Positions 49,001 to 59,219 of a stretch of 64,000 nt of DNA are shown here, piece by piece (position 1 is the first letter of the stretch; each line of letters begins with the position of its first letter). The notes beneath the pieces are model-generated. The model was not told the DNA's origin. It saw only the letters and a list, made by a program, of their open reading frames with translations, and searched no databases. The position numbers and the translations under genes are program-made. Source of the DNA: Ulva prolifera (lineage: Eukaryota; Chlorophyta; Ulvophyceae; Ulvales; Ulvaceae); assembly GCA_023078555.1 (NCBI GenBank), contig CM041203.1, positions 5,168,538-5,232,537 on the forward strand. Reading direction: 5' to 3'.

Positions 49001-52000
49001 CGCCACGGTGTCGATCATGTTGCTCCACACCCCCGCACCCCCGCACCTGTGCAGTGCCACCCATAGCCACAAGCACCACGGGGTCACGTGTGATCGCGCC
49101 CGCTGCCGTGGTTGCACCGAGCATGTGTGATTGCTGTGCTTCTGCATCTGTTCTGAGATGCACGTATGAGGCATCACCGACGGCTGCGCGCCGCACCGGC
49201 CAGTCATCGCAACGCCCCCACGCCACGATCGCCATGCACCGCGACGGCCGTGTGCCGCAATGGCCGTGCACCGCTGACAACCCCGGCGCCGGCGTGCAGG
49301 TGTGAAGCCGCAGCGCTACCTCGAGGGCTTCCAGTGGCCCGACACGAAGTGGCGCATCGGCGAGCTGACGAGCCAGCTGCAGGGCAAGACGGTGCTGCTC
49401 GGGCTCGACGACATGGACCAGTTCAAGGGCATCGAGATGAAGTTCCTCGCGTTTGAGCGCGTGCTCGACCTGCACGAGGAGTGGCGCGGCAAGCTCGTGC
49501 TCGTGCAGGTCACGAGCCCCCCGCGTAGCTCCAGCCAGGAGGTCAAGGTGCGGCCCCGGCCCGACTGTAGCACTGTAGTAGCACTGTAGTAGCTCTCCGC
49601 GGGCTGCCGTTAGAGCCCCCCCCCCCCCCCCCCCCCCCCCCCGCGCACATGCATGTGTGGCGTGTGCGCCTCCTTGGGTGCGGGGTCATTGCATCACTGC
49701 TCAGGGTCGCTGCTCAGGGTCGCTGCTCAGCGTGGTGTGGGACTTGCACGCGTTGTGTGTGGCGCAGCCGCATGCCGGAGGGTGAGTTGACAGCCGTGGT
49801 GGGGGTGGCCTGGGGTTTCCAGAATTGGCAGGTGGTCGCGTAATGCATGCTGTGCATGCTGTTGCTTTGGGCGAGCGAGGTGCTCAGGCGGCGCGGCTGT
49901 CTGTACCTCAACTCGCAGGCGCCTCAAAGGCAGACTGTGTCCCCCCATAGCCTCTGCAGTGGGCGAGCATTGATGCGCCACGTGTTTGCGCCGGTGCTGC
50001 CAGGCGCCGTAGCCTGTCTGCCGAGCGGCAACGCCGCTCACACGCACACGCACGCGCCTGGTGGTAGAAGAATTAACAACAACAGCAGCAACGACAACAA
50101 CAGCAACAACAACACCAGCAACAACAGCAACAACACAAAGGCAGTCTGGGTGTGGTAGTGAGCCGCCTTCGTGCGCCTGCAGGACCTCGCGGAGTTTGTG
50201 CGCACAACCGCGGAGCGCATCAACAAGCGGCACGGCAACCCGGCCGTCGCGTACACGCCGCTGATCCACGTCGAGCAAGCCGTGCCGCTGCACGACCGCC
50301 TCGCGTACTTCGCGATGGCGAACGCCGTCGTCGTGACCGCGACGCGCGACGGCATGAACCTCGTGCCGTACGAATACATCGTCTGCCGCCAGGGCACCCC
50401 CGGCCTGACGCACCGCACGTCGATGCTCGTCGTGTCAGGTGCGTGCTGCGTGCTGTGGGTGAAGCCGGCAGGATCCATAAAAAAAATTGCGTGAGCCTGT
50501 GCCATGGTATGGAAGAGCGCCATGCCAGTATGAGGTAGTGGAAGCACACGCGTTCATACGGGGCCTCTTGTTGCATGGCGTGTCGGTGCGGGGTGCAACG
50601 GACGCACTGCGTTCTGCGGATCGAGGGCAAGCTGTGTGCGTGTCGGCGCATTTGCATGCTGCGGTGTGGACTGCAAATGCTGGGCCAATCTGTTGCCGAT
50701 GTGTGTGATGTTCCGGCATTGACCGCCTGTCTGCAGCGTGGCGTGTGACCGCCCGTTTCCCCGACCTGCTCCGCACGTCTCTCTGTGACAACTGCCCGTT
50801 ACGCATGCTGTGCATGCTGTGCACGTGCCCCCTGTCCCGAGGCCGGTTGGACCACCACGCAGCACAGTGCTACGCATGCTGTGTTACAGTGGGCCCTGCG
50901 GTGCCTGATCGTGAGCAAAGCGAGCCGCGAGGTGCATGGTCCAACGGCACCACGCCACCCACACGAACGTGCACCTCCTGCAAATGCATGTGCTCGTGAA
51001 CTGCACAGCGTGGTGTATGGGAGCACCGCGTTGCCCTCCGCCTGACGGCGGCGCCGTGCCGTGCAGAGTTCGTGGGCTGCTCGCCGTCGCTGTCGGGGGC
51101 CCTGAGGGTGAATCCCTGGAGCATCGACAGCATCGCCGACGGCATCTACGCCGCCGTCAAGACGCCCATCGCCGAACAGGTCCGCCCCTCGCCCCCCTGC
51201 CCCCTGTCATATATTCCTGGTGCCTGGCAATACGGACCCATGCACGGCTCCAAGCAGCTCAGGCACCAAGCTTGACGAGCATGACCTTTGCTCGTGCCCC
51301 CATCACCAACCCACCCATCCGCCGCTACGCTGGGTGGGTGATTCCTGAGTTTGTAGTGCGCCAGTGGCGCCGTTCACGGTCGCTACTGTCTGCTAGCGCG
51401 CTCCTCCCGCATGTGGGCGCCACTCCGTGTGCAGCGCACAGCGCGGGGGTGATGCATGACCGCCGGTGCAGGTTGCGCGGCACGAGAAGCACTGGGCGTA
51501 CGTGCGCGAGCACACAGTCGGGCACTGGAGCAAGAGCTACACGAGCTACCTCGTCGCCGCGACGGAGGGCCACGACCATATGAAGACGTACAGCCTCGGC
51601 CTCGGCCTCGACACCTTCCGCATGGTCGCGCTCGACCCGAGCTTCCGCAAGCTCGACATGGACTGCATGCTGCACGCGTACAAGGCCTCGAAGCGGCGGC
51701 TCATCCTCTGCGACTACGACGGCACGCTCGTGCCCTCCGACACGGTGCGTGCTGCGCGTGCTGTGACCCTGTGGTTACAAAAGAGTGAACGGGAGACGAC
51801 AAACACCAAAACCGAATCCCATCCGGATCGACAGCAACGCATACACACACGATTCCATCACAGCCGCGCCCACCCTGTGAGAGCAGCTTCGTCACCGTCG
51901 GGGCGCATTGTGTCTCTGACGACTGTTGGCCCGCCCCTGCACCTTGTTGTCATGTGGAGCCCCTTGCGCAATGGGCCGTCTTTCCATCCGTATGTGACGC

Positions 52001-53284
52001 TGGGCCCTCCCGCACTCAGGCCGGCGTGCGTGGAGCCCAGGCACTGCGCCCGATCCGCGCCCATGCAGCGTCGCCACGCCTCGAGTCGTTGACGCACCAT
52101 ACACATCGCACACTGGCACACTCCCCCACGCCTCCGCTCTGACCCTCCTCACTCGGGTTCGAGTGCACAGGCTACTCAGCCGCGCTGGGATGATTGTCCA
52201 GCCGATGCCGATGCGATGTGTGTGCAGGTGGACATGCGGCCGAGCGAGGACATCAAGCAGCTGCTGCGCTCCCTCGCGGAGCACCACTCCTTCTTCATCG
52301 TCTCGGGCCGCGTCTGCGAGGAGCTGCAGCCGTGGTTCGCCGACGTGCCCGCCGTCGGCATCGCGGCTGAGCACGGCTTCCGCGTCAAGGAGCCCGGCAG
52401 CGGGGACTACGCGGAGCAGTACCCCGGCCTCGACTTTTCGTGGAAGGACATCGTGCGGCCGATCATGCGCATGTACGCAGAGAGCACGGACGGCACGCAC
52501 GTGCAGGAGAAGGCGTGCGGCATGACGTGGGCGTACTCCGCGGCCGACCCCGACTTTGGCCGCTGGCAGGTGCGGCGCTGCGCGCTCATGCATGCGTGTT
52601 GTGTTGTGGCACCAGCCCGAAACTTTGGCCGCGGTCTGCGCGGGGGGCTGCGTGTGTGCCGAAGGCATGCATACGCTTCGGGTGGCGCGCTTGGTGCCCC
52701 GCGGGAGGTGCGAGCGCGGTCGTGAGCGCTGCCAGCATCTGGCCGGCGCCGAATTTCGGGTTCACCCAACCCGCAAACCACATTTGCATGGCCCTAGACC
52801 AGTCGGCGCATCGTTGGCGTGCATCGAGGCGCCGTGTCACCAATGCATGGTGTGAATGCATGCGTTGCCCTCACGCATGTGGCCGCCGCTGCAGGCGAAG
52901 GAGCTCGTGGACCACCTCGAGAGCGTGATGATCGGCGAGGCGATCGAGATCGTGAGCGGCCATCTCTACGTCGAGGTCAAGCCGAAGGGCCTCACGAAGG
53001 GCGCGACGGTGACGCGCCTCTTCAACGCCACGCAGCCCGACTTCGTGCTCTGCCTCGGCGACGACCGCTCCGACGAGGAGATGTTCAACGTCTTCAACGA
53101 GCAGCGCCACGACGCGACGGTGTTTGCGTGCACCGTCGGCCAGAAGCCGAGCCAGGCGCACTACTACGTGAACGACAGCAAGGGCGTCGTCTCGCTGCTG
53201 AGTCAGCTGATCGCGCAGGCGGGCATCGAGTTCGGGGCGGCCACCGGGGCGGCGGGCAAGGCGCGCGACGAGGTGGCGTCGTGA
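46065..53284 (+). CDS. Class II trehalose-6-phosphate synthase/phosphatase (GT20 plus TPP domain)
   Basis: Inferred exons: 46065-46207, 46295-46397, 46574-46648, 46946-47251, 48536-48782, 49300-49547, 50183-50438, 51067-51179, 51472-51744, 52228-52569, 52895-53284. Every phase agrees, giving 2496 nt (831 aa, close to the usual ~850). The N-terminus is MNRFSGSVHNLAALQEA. The GT20 domain (about 48-560) contains RMVVVANHLP, DFVWIHDYHLMVLP, FLHSAFPSSEIFR, GFHTFDYARHF, GLDDMDQFKG (326-335), RDGMNLVPYEYIVCR and FVGCSPSLSGALRVNPW. The phosphatase domain has DYDGT (578-582), VSGR (613-616) and GDDRSDEEMF (757 on), so its HAD motifs are intact. In the synthase part, the Arg of the catalytic-type N-R-L-P and G-V-D-R motifs is His and Asp here, as in plant class II proteins, which usually lack synthase activity. 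A regulatory or phosphatase role is therefore more likely than trehalose-P synthesis. Intron 9 carries an F2 retroposon. Confidence 0.92.
48163..48264 (-). mobile_element. F3 miniature inverted-repeat element, copy C, in TPS intron 4
   Basis: 102 bp with inverted ends CAGTGTCGGGTC and GACCCAACACTG. The interior TCGGGCCCGATGACC and GAATATTCGGAATTGT is the reverse of copy B at 43655. Confidence 0.75.
50074..50136. repeat. AAC/AGC trinucleotide microsatellite in TPS intron 6
   Basis: Runs of AACAACAACAGCAGCAACG and similar words over about 60 bp, 47 bp upstream of the exon 7 acceptor. Confidence 0.9.
51766..51879 (-). mobile_element. F2 retroposon, 98 bp, in TPS intron 9
   Basis: ACCCTGTG at 51766-51773 and 51872-51879 flanks a body starting TTACAAAAGAGTGAACGG and continuing ACAAACACCAAAACCG, AATCCCATCCGGATCG and further. 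It is the longest of the three clean F2 copies and shares the constant end. Confidence 0.65.
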
Positions 53285-55419
53285 CGGCCGCCGTGAGGCG
53301 CGCTGCGGCGGCTGCGGCGGGGGCCGCGGCGTGTGTGTGCACAGTGCAGCTGCCTCTGCTGCTGAGGCGGCGCGGCGGCGCCGTGCGCGGCTGTCTGGGG
53401 GGCGTGCATGCGTGTGCGGACACGGCGGGGCGCTCTCGGTGCGGCGGCATGTGCGTGTTGCAGCGCTGGCGTGTGACTTTTGCGAGGCCAGCAGTGCATG
53501 CACTGCGCCCTTGCGCCGCCGACAGGTGTGTGGTGCCGCTGGACTGTCCCGGCAAACGCCCGCGACCGCCGGCCATTCGCTTATTTGGCGTCGATGCCGG
53601 CAGTTCGGTGAGGGGTCAGCAGCCGGGGGAGCCTGCCATTGCGCTGCTGGCTAGGTCGTGCTTCGGCTGGCTGACCTCGGTCGCTGTGGGCGTGCACGCT
53701 TCTGTGCCCTCGCTCCACATGCCGCCGATTGTACTCTCGTCGCGGCTTCAAGTGAGCCGCAGGCGAGCTGATTCTGTGCTGCCTGGCCTGGAGGACAGGG
53801 GGGCTCACAGGTAGGTCGGCCACGGTCACCCAGCCTTAGTTTCCCACACGCAGCCACTCATTCTGCTGCGGCAGTATGCCATGTTGCTGTGTATCGCGAA
53901 TAGAGTGTCGGGGAGTCACGTGTCTCCGTGCCGTATGGGCTGGTTTTGGTCGTTTCGGTCACACAGGCAGGGACGTGTAGGCTGCTGCTGTGTGTGTACA
54001 GAGGGAGGCTCGCTAGTGTGCTAGATGCTGGGATCCACAGGTGCCGTGTGTGTACTTGGAACGCGTTGCTGTGGCTGTTTGCACACTCGACTGCGGCTGG
54101 GTCGTGGAGGTGCCGCTGTGGATGTGTTGGTGTTCCTCCCAGCGCATGGGCCCTCGTGTCACTGCAGAACATAGAACAAAGTATGCACTGTGCCACATAC
54201 TGGGCTCCTCGTGCAACCCCATCTGAAAGCTGCTAGACCGTTCAGTAGTACATAGCAGCCAGTATACCAGTTTTCGGAACAATCATATTCCTGAAGACTC
54301 ACACCTCACTCCTGAGATGGTCGTGCTTAGGCCACGTTCGTATGGAAAGGCTGCCGACCCAGGCATGTTTTGCCCCTCCGACATGCCCACCCACACTACA
54401 TCTCTGTCAGCCCTGTACAGCAACCCGCACTGTTGTGGCAGTGTGTGAGGCACATGCACCTTCAAGGTGTGTGCCTGTTCACGATCGCAGCAGCTGCTGA
54501 CGCATCTGATGCCGCCACATGCTCACGTACACTACTGTGCTCATGCACTGTGGTGTTGTGAGTGGTAGTGCTGCGTACTGCGATCCGGGGAGACCTGTCC
54601 TGCTGATTGTAGATCAGGGACACACCAGATAGCTGGTGGACGTACCTGTCGTCTGTGTCTCAGGTGGGCATGTGGACCACAGGTGTCAGATGGCAGTGCT
54701 TTGCAGTATGCATTGGATGATGCGCTATGCTACGGACCGAGCTGATGTAGTGTGTCCAATGAACACTGCTATTCACGCACTGTACTGCTCTGGCTCAGCA
54801 TCTGATGTGTGGTGTGTTGTGATGTAATTCCGTCCTCGACTGAGTGAAATTAGGAGCTAATGAGGCATCAAGGGTTTCAGAAGTTGAAGGAACTGGTATA
54901 TTGTGTTTTTGCATCACAGGCCTCACTCTGGAGCCTGTAAATGCACATGTGCTGTCCAACAGCTTCAGGCTTTACTTGTAAATCCCTTCTCCCCTTTACA
55001 CAGCCCTCTGAGCTGTGTCCTCTGAGCCTGATTGCTCCAACTTACATATCGAGTGGTTGGCTGAGTGGGTGAGCTGTGTGGTCACCAGCCTCTCTCAACT
55101 TGTCCTTGCTAAACCACTTAGGTACAGCTCCTTTTTTGAGAGCTCGAGCCTAAGGACTCGAGGTACGCCTCCTTTAATAAATAAAATGCCACTATGTGTG
55201 AATGGCTTGTGGAAGCACTAGTGGCCAGCACTGAGCTCTAGGCGGTCACGCTTGGAGGAGACTGCCAGTTTGTAATCATGTAGTCAGCCAGGCTCTGCTG
55301 GAGGCTGCAGCGAGCGGAGGGGACTTGCCCTGGCAGGTGTATAGGGAAAGATCGGGGCAGTGTTCTATGAGGACGCAGTCACAGAGGCATAGATAAGACC
55401 GCAGGACCCGCACTGCGAC
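53285..55419. other. Intergenic region downstream of TPS
   Basis: No gene supported. The open frame 52819-53814 (+) is a shifted frame of the last TPS exon that continues by chance into GC-rich 3' flank. From about 53880 the sequence becomes AT-richer and contains only short ORFs. Confidence 0.6.
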
Positions 55420-55990
55420 CAGGGCTCTACAAGCCGGTTTTTTCTTGTCGGGTTAAACCGAAGCCATACCCAATTTTTGTCGGGCTGGCCCCGAAAAGCA
55501 CCCTGCTGGATATCGGGTTGCCCGCCGACCTCCTCAGGTTCTATCGGGGGTGTCAAAAACAATTTTCGGGTTTTACGAAGCAACGAATCAACGAACAACT
55601 GGCTTCGTTGCTGCCCTGGTCGGCTGATGCAGGAGTTTCGGCCGTGCGCCTGCGCTTCGGCCCTTGACCAGTGAACCCGAACGAAAGCAAGGTCATTGTC
55701 GCAATGCGCAAGCAGCAAGCAACCTGGTTGCGACTCACCTGATGAATGCTCTGTCATTGCAATGTACATCCGGTGCCTTCAGGCCCGACAGGATTTCGGG
55801 ATCCCGACAAGCTGTCGGCATTGGTCGGGGTATCCCGAAAAGCACCGTTGGCGGCCATCGGGCACCCCCGCCGGCCCCCCCCCTGGCTTCTCGGGGGAAA
55901 CCGAGACTCGCTTCGCTCACCGTCGGTTTTTTTGCCTTTTCCCAATTTTTCGTCGGGAAACCGATCGGGATGTAGAGCCCTGTCTGCGAC
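55412..55990. mobile_element. Non-autonomous hAT-type DNA transposon with 8-bp target duplication
   Basis: The element spans 55420-55982 (563 bp). It begins CAGGGCTCTACA and ends with the exact reverse complement TGTAGAGCCCTG. Flanks ACTGCGAC (55412-55419) and TCTGCGAC (55983-55990) are an 8-bp target duplication with one mismatch. Eight-bp duplications and CAGGG-type ends are typical of the hAT superfamily. No transposase frame is present. A subterminal motif (CCGAAAAGCACC then ATCGGG) is repeated near 55492 and 55836. Confidence 0.85.
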
Positions 55991-56541
55991 ACAGCAACAC
56001 TCCGCCTTTGTCCATGTAACACCGAAACGCCCCGCCACCGCGGTGCACCGCCGCTGCCCTGGAAATGTGTGCATGCACACGTGCGTCCGGCGAGCAATTC
56101 AATCCGGATCACTCTTCTCATCTATCTGGACCACAGCATGCAGCCGGTTCGGCGGTCGACCAGCCCACAGCATGCTCGCTGCTTTGCGACTGATTCGTAC
56201 GATTCTGGATATCCCTCCGACCAGGGCTGACGGATACGGACCGCCGTGCACCGGCACCTCACAAACAAATACACGCGGCGCGCATGTGAAACTCGCCACG
56301 AGACCGTGATCAAGACGCACGGCCGGCATGCATTCCCGCATCTCCTGTATCGCATCACGTGGCAAACCTGCCTGAATTCGCCCCGAGGCAGACATGTCAA
56401 CCTGGTCACGAATAGATAGATTTATGGCCTGAGCGCGCACAAACTCACTACATTCTGCCTCCGTGGAGAATACAAACAGCGTTGATTCGTCGTCCAGCAC
56501 GTGCTTGGAGTTGCCAAAGCTTTGCAGCTGGCGCGTCAATT

Positions 56542-59219
56542 ATGTTTCAAGCAGCGCAGTCGCGGATGACCTGTCCCCAGATCAAGCCTCCTCGACATGC
56601 CAGAAGCATGCACAGGAGTTCTAGAGCCGCTGCTATAGCTCAGCTGGCAGGCGCTCACCGTACAGTGATGCCGTCTGCAGTTGGTATTTCGCGTGTTGCT
56701 CGCATCCTGCTGCAAGATGATTATGACTTCACGCAGCAGAGGCTTGATGGAGAGACTGTATTCCTGAGAGTTAACTTCAATGTGCCTCGGTCTGGTGAGG
56801 GCGAAGTGCTAGACTGGTCGCGAGTCGATTCGGTACTTCCGACGATCCGAGTTTTGCAACAGAAGGGAGCCCGCATCGTCGTGGGGTCGCACCTTGGTGG
56901 CTCGCATGTTCACTTTAAAAATGAGGCCGTCAAAGCAGACTACTCGTTGAAGATTGTCGAAGAGAGGCTCTCCAGGGCCTTTGGGAAGGCGTTCCAAGGC
57001 GTTACGGAATCACCCACAGGTCCAGACACATCTCAGCGAATCGCAGATTTAGCACCTGGAGAGGTAATGATCCTCTTCAATCGATCGACGGTTTCTGCTG
57101 GGTTGTTGTTCGCCAGTAAAGCCATCGCCTCGGGGATGACGACTGAAGCTGCGGCTTATCGTGCGTTTGAAACAGCACCTATCCGAGGCTGTCTGCTAGT
57201 CACCTTCCATTTCAAGTCGCAATCGCGAGGCACCGCATGGCCTTATATGTAGTGCTTATGTACAAGGTTGTGACATCATACATTCTCGCGTGCAGATCCT
57301 GCTGCTGGAGAACCTGCGGCACCACCCCGGCGACACATCCGGCGACCCAGAGCTCGCCAAGCTGCTGGCTCAGCAAATCGACGTCTTCATCAATGATGCT
57401 TTCGGTATCAGCCACAGGCATGATGCAAGTTCCGTCGGCATCTGCGAACATGCGCCCCGCCTGTTTCCCGGTCTATTGATGCGCTCGGAGCTGCAGCGCT
57501 TGCTGTCTTGCCTAGATCCTCCGCAAAGGCACGTTCGATCCCTTTCTCCGCTGGCGTGTGTGCCTTTTCGGGCTGACGTGGACCTTATCCACCTCCCATC
57601 CCTACGGAGTGCTGCATATTTCACGGCCAGGACGAGTCACGCCATATCCTTCCCGTCCTTTTATCCAGACTGAATCATATCTCATGGTACAGTCATACTG
57701 TACGTGCTGAACGTATATGCAGACCTTTCGCAGTGGTCATCGGCGGGGACCGTGTGCCCGAGACTCTGAACTGCCTCAGCGAAGCCATTTTCAAGGCCGA
57801 CAAAGTCATCGTCGGAGGCCTACCCGCGTACACGCTCCTCGCAGCCCGCGGGCACTCGCTAGGCAGCACGCACGTAGACAAGTCCTACCTCGACCGCGCT
57901 GCGGGCCTCATCCGCGCTGCACGCAACCAGGTGAGCTGCTCTAGCCACACCTGCACTGTCTTGCCCAGTCGATGGACAAGCAAAATGACCACACCCCCGG
58001 TCACGTGTCCTGCTGCTCTGGGTGATCTCTAATGTTGCATCCTGATGTGTTGACCCTGTGTCTCTCCTGCTTTGACCAGTTGCTGTGGCATGGATGTATG
58101 CATGCTGCACCGCGGCGACACCACCCCACCGCGACACCACCGCGACACCACCGACACCACGCAGCAGGTGACAATCACAAAGGGCTTGATCAAAGTGCAT
58201 CCTGAACCTCGTCCAAATCCACGCACAATGCAGGGAGTGGAGCTTGTGCTCCCGACCGACTTCATCCACGCCCCATGCCACTCCGGCGTCCCCGGTAGCC
58301 ACACCGGCTCCCACAGCTTCTCAGCCAACGTCGACGTCACCTCTGTCTCGCTCGACCCCTTCGACTCGGCCATCGGCACCCTCGACATCGACACATCCTC
58401 CTCCACCACCCTGCCCAGCAGCGGCGGCCCTGCATCGGCCTACCACGGCGTGCGGGTCGACAGCTCCAGCAGCGGCGCATGCATCCCAGATGGCAGCGCG
58501 GCCGCCGACATCGGGCCTGCGACACGGGACGCGTACGCCGCCGCGCTGCGCGGCTGCAAAACGATCCTCTGGACGGGCCCGATGGGTGCGTGTGAGGGGG
58601 CCAGCTTCTCGGGGGGGACCCTGGCGGTGGCGCAGGCCATCGCGGCAGAGACGACCAGCGGCGCAACGTCCATCGTCGGCGGTGTGTTACTTCCATCTTC
58701 CTTCTGCGATCTCGTCAGGTTGGCATCACCGATGGCCACGACGAAACCCATGCATGGAGGCCCCCCCCCCCCCCAAACTTCATCTGTTCCTCTCTTCATA
58801 CAGACAATGCTGGGGCTTATGGGTAGTCCATTCTTGTGGAGTGAGGCTGGTGTGGCCATGCCTCACCACAAGTGCATACCGAACCAGAGATGAGCCGTCT
58901 TCCCAACACGTATATGCACCTCTTTCACCTCCCCCATGTCACACAGCATCTACCTGTCATGCCTTACAGTCGCCATCCGCCGCACGCTGTCCCTCTCGAC
59001 GCGCCACACACCGCACGCATGCATGCAGGCGGCACGTCGGTGGCCGCGGTGCGCAACGTCGGCATGGACAACCGCTTCACGCACCTCCTCACGGCGGGCG
59101 CCGCGATGCTCTCGTTCCTCGACGGCCGTGAAGTTCCCGGTCTGTGGGCGCTGCTGCGCCACGACGACGTCGACGCGCAGGCGCAGCAATACGCTCCCTC
59201 CGCCTCCCTCGACATGTAG
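56542..59219 (+). CDS. Divergent phosphoglycerate kinase homologue, possibly plastid- or mitochondrion-targeted
   Basis: PGK transfers phosphate between 1,3-bisphosphoglycerate and ADP. Inferred exons: 56542-57063, 57296-57528, 57723-57930, 58234-58681, 59029-59219 (1602 nt, 533 aa). Intron 2 starts GC. Family landmarks in order: RVNFNVP (76-82), SRVDSVLPTI, SHLGGS (116-121), ENLRHHP (179-185), INDAFGISHRHDASSVG, VVIGGDRVPETL, GVELVLPTDF, DIGPAT, WTGPMG (434-439), GGGTSVAAV (470 on). Compared with ordinary PGK, the Asp of DFNVP is Asn78, the Arg of SHLGRP is Gly120, the Lys of GGAKVSSK is Arg262 and the Asp of GGGDS is Thr473. A Ser/Thr/Gly-rich insertion of about 70 residues lies between GVELVLPTDF and DIGP. 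The first ~58 residues are Arg/Ser/Ala-rich, like a transit peptide. A start at 56566 is also possible. Full PGK activity is doubtful. Confidence 0.82.

Noticed and set aside
52819-53814. 331-codon plus-strand ORF
   Set aside because: Shifted frame over the last TPS exon continuing into GC-rich flank; the TPS frame has the GDDRSDEEMF motif and ends at 53284.
56634-56655. tRNA A-box-like word TAGCTCAGCTGGCAGGCGC
   Set aside because: It lies inside PGK exon 1 and has no B-box or cloverleaf.
57064-57252. Continuation of the PGK frame beyond 57063
   Set aside because: It is open to 57252 but loses PGK similarity; splicing at GAG/GTAATG to 57296 gives APGE-ILLLENLR in phase.
58168-58233. PGK exon 4 starting at 58168
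   Set aside because: Phase-compatible, but it inserts 22 unrelated residues; the acceptor at 58233 gives RAARNQ-GVELVLP, matching the family.
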